64,000 bases of DNA from Apus apus (taxonomy: Eukaryota; Chordata; Aves; Apodiformes; Apodidae), in the NCBI RefSeq assembly GCF_020740795.1, contig NC_067304.1, forward strand, positions 3,276,056-3,340,055. The letters run 5' to 3'. The notes below the pieces were generated by a model. It saw nothing but the letters and a program-made list of their open reading frames with translations. It searched no databases and was not told where the DNA came from. Below are positions 1 to 13,204 of this stretch, one piece after another. A program made the position numbers and the translations under genes. Numbering within the stretch: position 1 is the first letter of the stretch; every line of letters starts with the position of its first letter.

Positions 1-3000
1 ATGTTTCACAGCCCTTTTCCTTTCTTCTTGCAAAAATCTGCAACTGAACAATGACAACAGATGTAGTGACCACAGCTCAGCTGCATTCCCTTAAAAATAA
101 AGCACCAAAACCAAAGGCACCAAGCAGCAAGGCTCTGCCAAGGCAGCAGGACAGCTTTCTAAGAAGAAATGAGTGATTTTTAGCTGCTGGCTTCAGTGAG
201 GGAGGGAAAGGCAGATCCATAAAGACAGCAACATTTTGGCACTCTACAGCTTGTTCAGAGTTTGAGCCTTGCTTTTTAAAAGCCATTCATGATGCTAATT
301 TTGTCATTTGCAAGCAGGGTTAGTGCTGCTGCATCCCCATCTTTGTTACTCCCTGAGGCAGGAGGAAAATGTGACTCAGCACCAGAAGCTTCATCCTTTC
401 CAGACTTTGCAGCTGGCAGCTCCTCTGTGCTGAATGCAAACAAAACCATGATCCTGCAGAGGCTTCTCCCATGGAAGCTTGTGTGGACCATCAGGACAAG
501 ATAAGGCCACCACAGTAAGAACTGCTCCACTTGCTGAGGAACTGGCCTTAAAAGCCACCAGAGAAGGGCATCAGGAATGGGTACTGTGATCCACTTCCTG
601 TCCCTACCTGGAAGGAGCTCAGATGTGAAGCATCTGGTGTCCTCCACTGGCTGCAGCCTTCAGGAGAGGGTGCTGCACGAGGCAATGTTCACTTCACTCA
701 CACATCTCTACATCTGGAGAAAAAGGAAAAAAGGCAGCCTTGTCATGACTCACTAACAGAAAACCAAACAAAGCTCCAAAACAACAATAGTACCAAGACT
801 CTTGTCAGCTCAAGAAAAGGATGTGCACTTGAAAGCAAAGAAATGAAAACCACCAAATTTGTCATATCTTCAAAATGCTGTGGTTTCCTTTCCTTTAATC
901 AAACCTTGGTTTTCTGCAGAATCTTTACTTTCATTTTCCCTTTGCTAGGAATTCCCTCCAGGCCCCATGTTCTTTCACCTTTTCACTTTCTATTTCTGCT
1001 AGGACTGAAGAAACATACACAAAACCCATAGTTTTTCTCCCCACAAAAACTTCTCAAGCCATTGTTCTGATGAATTTTGACAGATCCACAGTTCTCAGAA
1101 AAAAAATATGAAGACCAAAAAAGAAGCAGTCACTGAAGTTTTCCCTCCTGGGAAAAAGGGCATTTCCATTTAAAGAACAACAGAACCACTTTGAAATAAG
1201 TTTTTTTAGCCAATCTAATTTTGGGCTGAACCTCATAATTAATGCAGGTTTAGAGGTAATGTTGCTTTTTAGGACTTGTGGAAACCTTGAATTAATAAAT
1301 TAGGGTGGAAAACTCCTTCCACTGAAAATCCAAGGCAGCTGGTCCCTTTCTTCTTCAGAATCAGCAGCAGTTAAAACCTTCCAGGCTGACTGATTCTGCC
1401 CCTAATAGCTGGACAAAGCTTGTCTCCAGGTTTTGTGCTTCCTGGGTGAGCCAAGAGCTGACAGATCCCCCCAAACCTGGAAGAGCCCTTAGGAAGGACC
1501 CTGACCATTGCTACCTGCTCAGCAATGCTGCATTAGCAGGAGGGAAAGGTATAAACCCTGCAGGATTAGCTAGGGTGTGTGCAGGAAAGGGCTGTGCCAT
1601 CCTGCTCCAGCAAGAAGAGGTATCCAGTCTGCAGGAGTTCCCCAGTCACTGCCTGCTGCTGGTGTTTCTTTCGCTTTCCCAGTTCACAACATGAACCACC
1701 TGGGTGGGGAAAGATCCAAGAGCTTTTCTTACAGTAGCAGGAAGCACAGCCAAGGGTCCAGAGCTTTGCTGCTGCTTTTTTAAGACCTCAGGGAGGGAAG
1801 TGCTGCCCCTCAGTTTCCAGTTTTCCTCTGACAGTGCCAGCAGGAAAACCCTCTCCCCAGGTTTTTTCATAACTGGTGAACATCACACCCGTTCTACAAA
1901 GCTGGAAAGCTGCACCAGCCTAATTTAGGGCACACCAGCACATGAAAGTGAACTTGATTTAAGCTGATCACTTAAAACTTCAATAGCTTTTCTCAATTAA
2001 CTCTGCACGTAGGAAAGACCTTGAAATGCATTTTCAGCTGCTATATTAAGGCATCATAAAATCCTCTGTGAACACCCTCATTCTGGCTCCCTTTAAACCT
2101 GATACCCCAATCTGACATTAGTACCAGGGTTGCCATCATGAGTTAGTTAAGACAAAACTAAGCAGCTGAGTTGTGATAACACTTCACCCACTGCAACACA
2201 ACACCCTGCCAGTGACTTGGTATCATTTCTGTAGCTTGCTTTATTTTTCTGAGGCAAGTCCTGAGTCCTCTGCACATCCCCAGGCACCATCCTGGCAGTG
2301 CCAGAAGCTCCGTGCAATGCAAGGGGACAGCACAGCATGGTCAGGGATACCAGAGTTTCCTGCTCTTGCTGATTTGACTCTACAGGTCAAAATTAGTGCC
2401 TCCAAGTGCTCCAGTAAAGCAGGTATTACTGGTCACGGTAGTTGAAGGCGAAACAGTTTATGTCACATTAGTGTTGGGCTGGGCTTGGGCAAGTGGTTAA
2501 TTAAAGAGGCTCAGTTAGAGAGTGGCAATTTGTTAAGCTGCAGTAACTTAATTGCTTGCAATCATCTGCCTCTCCTCACGCTGAGCTACTCGGAACATGA
2601 AAGAAGGGATTGAAGTGTGTCCGTTGAAATGTGTTCCTTTGGTTGCTGCAGTGCAGCTTCTGTGTGCAGATAAGAGGGATCCATCCCCCTTGGAGTTATC
2701 ACACCCGGGCAGCTCTGTGCACCAGCCCTCACCAGCCCTGCTGCTGACAAACAGGCAGTGCTGCCAGAGGCTCCAATATTCAAAATTCAACTGGAAACTC
2801 AGCCTGGCCTTCCAGCTGACGGGATGCCCAGACCATAGTGAGCCCTGATGGGCAGCGGTGGGGAGCTGGGGTGTGTCTGATCCTCCCCGTGCACAGAGAG
2901 ATCTCAAAACCTGAGCCCTAAAAAATTAAGGAGCCTTTTCTGCCATTTAGCTCACAAGAGTCTGTTCCTGTGATTAGCTACAGTCAGCCAGGACAGAGAG

Positions 3001-4424
3001 AGCATCTTGTGCCTTACAGAAGGGCCAGTGTTCCTGTGCATCCAGATCCAGCAGCATCCTGCAGGCAGTTCTTTTAAACACCCTGAAAACTGGGCTTTAA
3101 TCCCAAGAAAGATCTGCTTGAACATTCCCTCTAGTGGAGCAAGGGTGGAAATTCAAGCTGCGAGGTTCAGCTCACCGAGCAATCCACAGCCAGGGCGGGA
3201 AGGGCTGTGAGCTCCTGTGCTGGCCTGTCCAGGGCCACCTCAGCCCAGGTGGAAAAACAGCAAGTGACCAACTGGAAATTCCGGTACCATTTCATATGAT
3301 CCAGAATTACTATTTCAAGAATAACGGAAGACTTTTAAAGACCAGCTCCTGTTAACTAGAAATAAAAATAGGGGATATTTTTTTTTTAATGGCTTTTGAT
3401 ACTGAAAAAGGAATGTTTTGTTCTGCAGTGTCAGGGCTGGCAGGTTGGGGTTGCTCAGAAGGTGGTGAAGGTCCATGAAGGTCCCTCCACAGCCACTGCC
3501 ATGTCCTTTGTGGCAGCTCAGTGAGCACGTTCAGGCTCTCATCAGTGGCAGAGAAACCAGGACAATGTTATTGCCCATGTAAATCAGACACACTCTGTGG
3601 GCTTCTGAGGAGCACTGCAGATTTATGCCAGGAGCTGACCCGGCATCTCTATTTTCAAAACTAGGGCAGATTGAAATATGCTGGGTTTCAATAATATATT
3701 TAGGTTAACAGGGCTTTTCTATTTGGGCAATTAATCTGACATAGACTGAGAACCTCTGGGGACAACATGCAAAGGTTGCTAAGAAGAGGAAAACAAACAC
3801 ACTCAGCTCCCCCATGTCTCTTCCTTCATGAGGACACCTCGCAGTGATCGGATGCCCAGCAGGAATCAGTGACATCACTTTAATATTCCAAAGAACACCA
3901 AGACCCAGTATAGAAAAGCTTTTACTAGGAGCTGGTATTACCTCATCTCCTATTACTGCAAAATGCTTCAGACCAGATATATTGAGACATAAATCTCTGG
4001 TAAGAGGAAAATCAATATTGTGCTGGAGAAAGTCTTTCCGGTTCCTTGCCGGACTGTTCCCTCCTCAGCACGAGCTCAGGGGCAGGAGGGGAGGCCTGGG
4101 ACACACACACACTCTTGTCCCACTGTGTCTGTACATGTGCTCGTGCTATATTTAAAATCACTCCAGGGCCCAGGGCTGATTGATCCCTTGTTGACGTCAC
4201 TAGGCTCTTCCCAAACCTGATCCTTGTCTTTCTGTGCTCCCTCTCTCTGCCCAGCAGCCCTGCTGCCAGCTGCCAGTGTCCTCAACTGAATCATTGCCTG
4301 ATAAACAGCATCACAGATGCTATTCAGGGTCCAGAGAAGTGAGATGTACCCCATCTTCTTGCTTAGGCAACAGACATCCTGCTGTAATCTACTTTGGGCA
4401 AATATGTTACATACTACCCCATTT
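1..4424. other. Intergenic DNA, no gene recognised
   Basis: Several open frames of 60-120 codons occur here on both strands, but none resembles a known family or is flanked by matching splice sites. A short CA tract lies near 4099-4110. A TATA-like box (about 4147-4154, read on the minus strand) and a perfect CRE palindrome TGACGTCA (4192-4199) lie close together. UNC5CL occupies the corresponding flank of TSPO2 in human, but I found no ZU5 or death-domain coding sequence here. Confidence 0.6.
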
Positions 4425-4826
4425 CTCCAGGGGCTGAGAGAGCTGGGGTGTTCAGCCTGGAGAAGAGGAGGCTCCAGGGAGACCTTAGAGCACCTTCCAG
4501 TGCCTGAAGGGGCTCCAGGAAAGCTGGGGAGGGGCTTGGGACAAGGGCAGGGAGGGATGGGATGAAGGGTAATGGATTAAAAGTGGAAGAGGGGAGATAG
4601 AGGTTGGACATGAGGAGGAAATTCTTGGCTGTGAGGATGGTGAGACCCTGGAACAGGTTGCCCAGGGAAGCTGTGGCTGCCCCATCCCTGGCAGTGTTGA
4701 AGGGCAGGTTGGATGGGGCTTGGAGCAGCCTGGGCTGGTGGGAGGTGTCCCTGCCCATGCAGGGGGGCTGGAACTGGATGATCTTTAAGGTCCTTTCCAA
4801 CACAAACCATTCCATGATTGTATGAA
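4425..4826 (+). mobile_element. CR1 LINE, 5'-truncated 3' end
   Basis: The segment begins with the familiar CR1 3' region (gctgagagagctggggtgtt and onward) and runs through the end of ORF2 and the 3' UTR to a short tail of degenerate ATTCTATGA-type octamers near 4810-4826. The sense strand is plus. Only about 400 bp remain, the usual severe 5' truncation of avian CR1 copies. Antisense open frames over it (4414-4815) are by-products of the repeat. It is closely similar to the copies at 30.1 and 36.4 kb, so all three probably belong to related subfamilies. Confidence 0.93.
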
Positions 4827-7697
4827 GGAAGTAGCTGCCAACTCAAAACTGTTGAACTAGTTTGGTTTCTGACCCAGTTCAGTGGAGAAGTGGTGTCTGC
4901 AATGGAAACTGTTCAGGGCACAGAGCATCGTGGCACGACAGAAGTTCCCAATCACAAATAGCAACAGACTCTGAAGGAATATGCAGATGGCTACTGCTTG
5001 ATTAATGTGTGCTGCATCTGTTAGTTCAAAGTGGCAATTACACTATATAAACACAGCCCTGCAATAGCAGCACACTGATTTATGCTGACCAAAAATCTGT
5101 CCCCTAATACTGTTTGGGGTTTTTTTTCCCTTTTTTTTTCTCATCCCACAAAAACCCAATTTCCTTCTGAGCCCAATAAAAGAGAAGATCTCATTGGTTC
5201 TATGTTATAACAGTGATATTGCATTCTGTTAGGAACCAGCAATTCTGCCTCTGGCCATGAAATTCAGGTAATGACCCATAACTGAAGTAAATTAGTGTTT
5301 AATTTCCCATCCCTTGCAGACAGCTTACTAATGGAAATTGATTTCCAGCTTTTTTCTTTGTCATTTAACATGCTTGGGTAATGTCTTTATTTTGGATCCA
5401 AGTGGTTTCCAGTGAATTTTAGCCAGAAGGCTGGTGCACAGGTGACCACCAAAAGCACCTGGTTAATCAATATTGTGTTAAGTGGTGTGGGGGGGAATGA
5501 TGTGGCAGGGACACCCTTGGACACACATGGGCTCCTTCTGTCCTGTGCTCACACCCACAGATACACTCTGGGACAGATCCTGTGATGGAGTAAATCAGCA
5601 GAGTTCTCTCCCATGTAACATGCCAAGAAGTCCAACTGTTACGGATCTGATCCTTATGCACAGGCTCCTACACAAGTTCCATGTTCATTTATATGTGACA
5701 CCCTTACATTCATACTTTCACATGCCCAGTGCACCCCCAGGTAGATAAAAGGGTGCTTCTCTGCCCCATGCAGCCACTCTCTGACCCATGGGTGAGCTCA
5801 AACCAAGCCAAGAGCCTCAGATGGCACATCTCAGTGCTGCCTGGACCCAGGAGCCAGCCCTGCCCTCTGCAGGGTTGCTCAACCACCACCAAATCCACTG
5901 GAACTCTTGCCGAACGGGGGTTCCCTTGTGTAATCTGATCCAGCCACCAGCGCACGCACACACACCCTTTTTTTTGGTGCTATTTAGGTAAAACTCACCC
6001 GCCAATTTCTTCACTCTATAGCAGCCCCAGCATTAGAGACAGCAGCTGGCTTTGGATGTCCAACCCTTTTTCTTTGGAAGGGAGAGGAAGGCAGGAAGAC
6101 ACGGTAAGGTTTTTTACAGCTCCTACCCCTTTCAGTTGCAACAGCCGTGAGGCAAAATAAGGGTTTGTAACAATGGTGTTTTCAACCCTCAGTTACTTCA
6201 GGTTAGTCTGGCAACTACAAAGGAGTTGGGAGGAGGGAAAAAAAAAATCTACTTTTCCCATTTTACTTTTCTGAAGCATAATGGAGGAACCAACTCAGCT
6301 GGTGCTGGTTTACACTTTAAAAGCAGAACTTATTTTTCTTAGTGTTTGGTTGGTTTTCTGGTTCCACAGACACTTTTAATAGTGCTATAAATTGTTTGGT
6401 AAAGGAATTGTTAGTTAGAGATGGTGTCCAGGGTATTTGTTCCTTATTGATGTGTAAATTGGCTTGTACTGCTGGTATATGATTCTAAAGCTGAATGCTT
6501 GTAGTGTGATGGTAACAATAACAATTAGCACAGACTACAGCAAAACGTTAATTGTGAATTAAAATCCCAAACAGAGCTGCCTGTGTAGGTCAGTCCTGTC
6601 CTTATGATGTGTTTCCCTGACCAGCACTAGGAGTGCCAGGAACATTTCCCTCGGCAAGGGAATTTTCTGAGCCTGCTGCTCTGCTCTGGCATTGCTAAAC
6701 CCCCATCTTTCCCAAGTGCATTTGTTCAGGTGCATTTTGTACATCTGCTGACAGCACAAAACTGCTCTGCCCCTGACAAACCCTGTGTGTTATACCCAAT
6801 GAATGCTAATTTGTCCACTAATGGACAGGTGAATATGGAGACCAAGGGAAGGAGGACAGAAGACTGGCAGGTTCAGAGCCTTGTAGAGAATAATGGCAGG
6901 GGAAGACATGGGGCAGAAGATTAAATGTTAGATGCTGTCTTTATCACAGCTGTCTTGTGTGGGAGCATAATATAATCATTAAAGTAAATGGTCCTTTTCT
7001 GCAAGAGGAAGACTGTGAGCAGATTAAGAAAAGGCTCTTGTGCCTCAGCTTACCTGTTTACAGAGTGAGAATCCACCCCTGCCTTCTGGGGCTGCAGGGA
7101 GGCTTGATTAAACAAGGTTCACCAAGCACTTAAAATCTGCTGTAAGGATGTTGTCCTGTTATAGGCCTCATTTAAAATATGAATCCATGGGGAAAAATTA
7201 GATGGAGTCAGGATGGATGGGGGTTCCTGGGAATGATCTGTCTGGGTTTTTCTATACAGAATAGCTTGCAAAGAAAGAACAGCTCTGCTGAGATGAGCAG
7301 CCTCAGTGAAGGTACATTGAAGTTTTTGGGCTGTCTGACTTGGGCAGAGGAGGAGGAATGATAAAAGTAACTGTAGCCTTGGCTTCTAAGAATATAACCA
7401 CCTTAGCTGAACCCTGCCACAAGGATACTGTAAGGAGCCATGAAATAGCAGGGGGGGGAGCCACTTTGCTGGGTAGATCAAAGGGAAAAATGTAGCCATG
7501 ACAGAAATAATTAATGCTATTGCCTAGATGAGGATATGGGCAGAGGGGAGCAAGCAGCAGAGATAAATACAAGATTAAATACTTCTGCCTTAGGCACTGA
7601 AATGGAATATGGGCAATTAGAGACAAAGCTTGAAAGACCAAAGCAGGAAAAAGTGTTCTTATAAAGTGATAATGAATGATTTTCTTTTAACTTACAG
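4827..7697. other. Intergenic DNA upstream of TSPO2
   Basis: AT-rich DNA with short homopolymer tracts and no recognised gene. Any non-coding first exon of TSPO2 should lie here or further left. I cannot place one, because no unique donor pairs with the acceptor at 7691-7697. The sequence near 6940 contains TTATCA next to CAGCTG, which are GATA-type and E-box words. That would suit an erythroid gene, but words this short occur often by chance. Confidence 0.5.
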
Positions 7698-7731
7698 CAG
7701 GCAAAAGGCTACTTCAAGCCACCTAGGAAGG

Positions 7732-9591
7732 ATGTGGGCTTATACTGTTGGTTTTACTGTCCTGCCTCATGTTGGAGGTTTCCTTGGCTGGTTCCTTAAT
7801 CGAAAAGAAATACCTGCTTGGTATGAGAAGCTGAAAAAGCCATCATGGTGTCCATCCAGCAAAATATTCCCTGTTGCTTGGACTGTCCTGTACACTGGCA
7901 TGGGGTAAGTTCTGCATACTGCTCCCTCTCTTGTCCTGGAGTTTTTGATAGAGGGAAGAGCAGTCATTTCAAGCTCTTCCCTTTGCTTTTGGGATATCCC
8001 TTGTACCCGACTCAGAAGGGCATGTCAGGTGTGCTTCTTCCCAGCAGATGAAGTACAGCCTGAGCCAAATTCTGGGCTGAGTTCCTCAAATTGACACTAC
8101 AAGCCGTGGTTTTGGCCAGGGGGCAGCCCATGCTCAGCTTTCTAAACAGACACTAAAAACAGCTAGTGCCCTGGGGAAATGGTGTGAACTGCAGGTAGGG
8201 GACAGGTCTGAGAGCAGCCAGGGACATGGGTGCAGCTGCTGTGCAAATGTCAGTGCCCTGAAAATCCCTGCTGCAAACCTATCTGCCATGAAAACAGTTT
8301 GTCTGTATTAGGGGTTAACTCACTGACGTGTTCCCTCTTCACAGCTATGCCTCCTACCTGATATGGAATGACCTGGGTGGCTGCAGCAGCAAAGCTATTG
8401 TCCCACTGGGCCTCTATGGGGCTCAGCTGGCCTTGAACTGGGCTTGGCCTCCCTTCTTCTTTGGTGCCCATAACCTGAAGATGGTAACGTATCCAGCCAC
8501 CCTTCCCTTTGCTGGGGTCCCTGCCATGGGGTTTTTGGGGTTGTTTGCAGGTTTTCTAACTAGCATTATGCAATTGTAAAGAGAGCTGCAAGAAGAGCTT
8601 TTGCTCAGATACAATTCATGCTGCACCTGGTTCTAGACAATGGTATCAGTCCCTTCCACCCCTCATCCTGCTCTTGCCAGGCAGATAAATGGCCTGACCA
8701 GAGCAGGGCGGGAGATAGGGGAGTCAATGGTCTGGCTGCTGCATCTCTTAGTTAAGGATGTAGGGTTAGAGATAAGCCCTTTTGGGAGTCACACCCTGCA
8801 CTGGCACCATTTAGCATCCCTGGGGGGCATATTAGCTGTCAGTGACTTAACAAGCCAACACAATGCTCTGTAGAGCCTGTCAGAGGGACTGCACAGAGGT
8901 GAAGGCACAGCACGCAGAGCTGGGCTTGTGCTACATTCAAAAAGCACTTACCTGAGGTGCCAAGGGGTGATGGAGACGCTCAGTGGGACTTCTGTTTCCA
9001 TCAGAATTTTGTCCCTCTGTGGATGAAAGGTATATTTAGAAAGTCTGTTAAGTGGTAAGAGCCATTGGGACTAAAATAAACATGTTTCTGATCTGCCTGT
9101 GCAGCTGTTACCCACAGAAGGGGGCACTGCTCAGCATCACCACTGTGCTCGTCTGTGGAGCTCGATAACAAACCAAAACAACTAACACCAGCCTTAGCTC
9201 CTGGTGTGATACATTCAGATCTCACTGATTAGAGGTCAGAGCCAAGGTCCTGGGGTTTAGGATTGCTACAGGTGATTTTTCAGTGCTGAATCTCCCAGTT
9301 CCTACTCCCCCTCACCACTGCAGTCGGGTGGTTTCTAGTCGTGCTGGGGAAGGTTGTGGTGTGTTCCCCAGCGTGAGCACCAGAGTCACTGTCTTCTCTC
9401 TGCTCCAGGCTCTGATTGACATCCTGTGCTTGGACGGGCTGGCAATAGGCACCATCTGCTGCTGGTCCAGCATCAACAAGGTGGCAACACTGCTGATGGT
9501 GCCTTACCTGGGCTGGCTGGCCATGGCCACTTGCCTCACAATCCACATCTGGAAGGACAACTCGGAGCAAAAACCAGAAAAGAGTGAATAA
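7732..9591 (+). CDS. TSPO2: TSPO2, translocator protein 2
   Basis: Three coding exons: 7732-7904, 8345-8483 and 9409-9591, with GT-AG junctions and compatible phases, giving 164 residues (human TSPO2 is about 170). The protein is a five-helix TspO/MBR membrane protein. Family blocks are visible: KPSW followed by MGYASYLIW (around residues 35-66), LNWAWPPFFFGAHN near the third helix, and a C-terminal helix ending in WKDN. The ATG at 7732 is chosen because MW opens the first helix, as in the family, and it lies 31 bases after a good acceptor (7691-7697). TSPO proteins bind porphyrins and sterols in organelle membranes, and TSPO2 is the erythroid paralogue linked to cholesterol handling in red-cell precursors. 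The position beside APOBEC2 supports TSPO2 rather than TSPO. The tyrosines of the cholesterol-recognition (CRAC) core are missing (positions 149-150 are Ile-His). Confidence 0.93.
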
Positions 9592-10935
9592 GCAGGACAG
9601 AAATGAAGGCATTTTGTGAGACTAAACTAGGCAGGTGTGATCTAATGACCTGGGGTATTCATTTTGAGACAAGCATGAGAACCTGTCTCCTCCTCCCACC
9701 CTCATCATGGTTGTGTCAAAGGAAGGTTTGCCCCGTGCACCTGTGTGCTCCTTTAAAGTATCTAATCATTTTGTAACCTGGGATCTATTTTCTCCAGCAC
9801 TGTTGAGATTTGGGGGCTACAGCTGTATGGTGACCTTAATGCTATCAGGTCACATCCCACTAGCCAAACTGGAATCTCGTGATACCAGTGTAATTCAGAA
9901 TAGCAATTCTGAACACCCCTCAGACCTGCTATCATTCCCCCAGGGAGCAGAACCTGTTCTGCACCACATGGTCAATCCCACCTCCTCTTCTGGGACCAAA
10001 CAAAAGTGCCCTTCACTCATGTACGCCAATTTTGAAGAACCTACTTGATTTTTTGCTATTTGTGCTGTTGCTTCACTTTCATGTATCACCTGGTTTGTGC
10101 TTTATGCCATTAACTTTTTAGCTGTCAGCTACTGAGCAAGCAGCAATCTGTCTTGTTCTGCTTGTGAAAGGAGACCAGGCACTTTGACTTCTATTTGTAG
10201 AGTATCACACTTCTTGAGTTTCATGTTCCAAGATAAAGCAGCAATTATTAGAATGCTAATGCTTCTCTCAAGAGGAAATTTCTCTCTTCCACCTCTGTGT
10301 GCTGTTTCTCACTAGAAAAGAAAAAACAACATCAGTGCCTTTGAAAAAAACAAAACAAAACACAACAGCAAACAACAAAAAAATTCCACTTAAAATGGCT
10401 TTTTAAAGAACAGAGACACAAGAACTTTTGTAAAATTTAAACACTTACTCACACTGCCTGGAAGGTTGTAATTACATGATTGGCAAAAAGCCCTATGCCA
10501 AGTCTGTCAGGTGCAGTACAGATATTTCATGCCAGTCTTTCCATTCCTGAATATTATTAAACAAAAGAAAGGTTAAAATATAAGTAGTTCCAGAGAAATG
10601 GTCCCAAGCCAATCAGACACAAAAGCTGCACAGACTAGCCCTTGTCCATACTTTATTCTAGCCCTTGCCTTTGGCAGATCTGAACCTTTAGATGTTGCTG
10701 GTTACAGAGAATATTTACTTTTATTTTTTAATTGTTATAAACGATGTATGTGAAGAAAAGTGGCAGGTGGATCTTCTTCCTGGCAGCTTAGTGTAGATGA
10801 AGGTGGGTGGGTATCCTTGCAAAGGGTGGGGGTAGGTGGACTTAGTTGGGGGTGTAAAATAAATTGTATTTGCTTTTAATAAAAATAAGTCCATTTTGTT
10901 TGGAGAGTAAATAAATTCAAGTTCTTTTTGTTTTA
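9592..10935 (+). other. Probable TSPO2 3' UTR and poly(A) signals
   Basis: No coding potential follows the TSPO2 stop. A tight group of AATAAA hexamers at 10858-10863, 10878-10883 and 10910-10915 is the likely cleavage region, which would give a 3' UTR of about 1.3 kb. An ATTAAA near 10556 is an earlier alternative. An A-rich CAAAA tract lies at about 10345-10382. Confidence 0.5.
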
Positions 10936-12120
10936 CTGGTTTGGCACTAGGTTTGCAAAAGCTTGAGGGATCCTGTCAGGAGACCATGGCTTGTGCTCTG
11001 GCTCCCAAGGGAAGGGGATTGGCAGCAAAGCTCTGCAGGGTCCAGCAGCCAGAACCATCCCTGGGTGCTGTTAGAGTAATTGGGCTGTGTGAGATTCAAG
11101 CCTGGAGGTCCCAAAGGTTCCTTCAGCTGGGCCCCTGCACAGTGGGGATGTGCTTACCTGGGGATACCCCCCGTGACAGTTTCCTCCATCATACTTCCCA
11201 CACAGCTTCAAGGTAAGGAAGCCAGTTCCTGGGTTTGGGTCCTCCCTGAGTTACCTCAAGCCTGATCTTCCAGAGATGCTGAATGTTCTCCAACCCACGT
11301 AAATAGCATCACTGGGTGCTCAGCATGGCTGCAAGCTGGGGCCAAGGGAAACAAACAGCAGCAGCTGAGAGCAGTTGAACTATGTTGTCACTTGTTAAAA
11401 TCTGGCCATATATCTTGTTCTGTCATTTTGATCCCACCCATTATTTTTCTCTCCTAGCTACAGGACACCTTTGTCCCAGGCTGCTCCTGCAAGCACATGC
11501 CTGTAATCTCCCAAGTAAAAGCTGCATAAGAGCAGGTTCTTGAGTAGATGTGGCTGTAAGCAGGAGTCAGACCATAAAGCATGACCACTGCAAGCAGCTC
11601 GAGAAAGATCATAAGCTACTTCAAAAAAAAAAAATCCTAAATCCTCTATATTTCAAAGCTTTATAATAAATGTATGTTACCACCCAGCTTATTTACAGGG
11701 ATGTCAAGTCTGTCTTCCAGAACACCACATGTCAAAAGACAGGACGACATCACTTATTTCTTCCTAAAAAGCTAATATCTGGGCTGGAGATTCAACTCAT
11801 TGGAGTTAGGGATGGTTTAGAGCTCCTGAACATCCCGATGCCTGTCCCTTCCCAGTTAGCACAGCAAAGCCCCGAGGAGGAGAGGGGCAGAGCCACCCAG
11901 TGAAGGCAGGAGGGGCAAGCCAGGCTTTCCCAGGGGCTCTGCTTTCGAAAACGTAAAAAGGTTTATTTAAATCACATTTCAGCTGGTAAGTAACTCTAGG
12001 TCTGGTTCAAACCTGCAACGTTTTAGTACCATTTCCAGATATACATATATGGATATACATTTGATCAGCTTTCATCAATTACTCCTCTTTCCCCTTCCCT
12101 TTTTTTTTTTTTTTCTGTAG

Positions 12121-12144
12121 CTAAAGGAAAATCTGGAATTACAG
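12121..12144 (+). other. Orphan 24-nt microexon-like element
   Basis: A long pyrimidine tract ending ctgtag (to 12120) precedes 24 bases that end in CAG directly before gtaatg. The block has the layout of a microexon: length divisible by three and open in the frame LKENLELQ. No neighbouring exon of a known gene is visible, so this may be an alternative exon of a non-coding transcript or a chance match. Confidence 0.25.
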
Positions 12145-13204
12145 GTAATGGGTTTTTTTTTCTATTTTTTTTAATCTTTCCATATTTGCCCTCCCCATTG
12201 TCCCATCTGGGACGACTACCTGACCTGTTCTTGTCTCCATTTCAGTTTCTCTCCCTCCCAGTCCCCCTATAGCTGCACCAATAGCTCCTCTTTGCTACTT
12301 GCATTTCCTTGCAGGCAGCAAAAATAACAAATGTTCCTACATGTAACATATAGAAGAGCTTGACATCAATTGAAAAAGCTAAACTCAGCAGAGCACCCTC
12401 TTGTAGTGATATTTAAAGCATCATTTAATATATTTGCTTTTTAAACAGATACATCAAAACCCCTTGCATAAAAATAACTTTAATGAGATTTCAAAGTCAG
12501 CCATTTAGAAAATACCTTAGTTATATTGTGCAGTGCAGACCAAAATCAGCTTCTGCCTTTGTGGAACTGGAGGGGTCCTGGGTTCCCATTAGTGTTGGGT
12601 GATGGGGCTTGTGCTCCTGGTCTCATGATGGCTGGAAGAAGCAGCCCTTGTTTGGATCCATCCCTGTTACAAACAGACAAAGGGAAAGGGAAGAAGCAGC
12701 CAAACAGAGAGGTGCTAGGAACCCAAAGCATGGTTAGGAACCTGGCTTGCTAAAATCCAGGAAATTTTGCCTCCAAGTGAGAAAGGGGGTTTCATATGGC
12801 TGAGCTCAGGGCTCTCCTCCCTGCCAGACACCATCCTCCTGAAGGGCCCTGTTTCCCAGGGGACCCAGCTGGATCCCTGGGAAGCGCTGCCGGTGCCAGC
12901 GTTACCCAGGCGGCAGGCAGGCTGGATCATCTTAGCAGGCATGCAAGGGGTTTTTCCAGCCCCCCCCGAATTAGCTGCTGGAATGGAAACCATGTCCTGC
13001 CCAGCATCAGGGACATCCATAGCCCAGGATGGGTCATGTCACCGTCTAGAGGATTCAAGCAGTGACTCAGACAAAGGCCATGCATTCGTGACAGCTTCCA
13101 TGGGGTCGTGGCATTTAGAAGGAAGAGCCACCTCTCAGATCACCATGTCTGATGATGATCCCTCTCTTCAGACTTGCCAGTCTTTCCAGAAAGATGGATT
13201 TGAA

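Noticed and set aside
276-647. Minus-strand open frame of 123 codons considered as a UNC5CL remnant
   Set aside because: No ZU5, UPA or death-domain features and no splice sites in phase.
4414-4815. Antisense open frames across the CR1 copy (also 30105-30335 and 36421-36615)
   Set aside because: They are the recurrent by-product of the CR1 3' end, seen at all three copies.
11490-11520. Segment like an Alu/7SL stretch (catgcctgtaatctcccaag)
   Set aside because: Only about 20 bases match and no flanking 7SL structure is seen. Likely coincidence in a bird genome.
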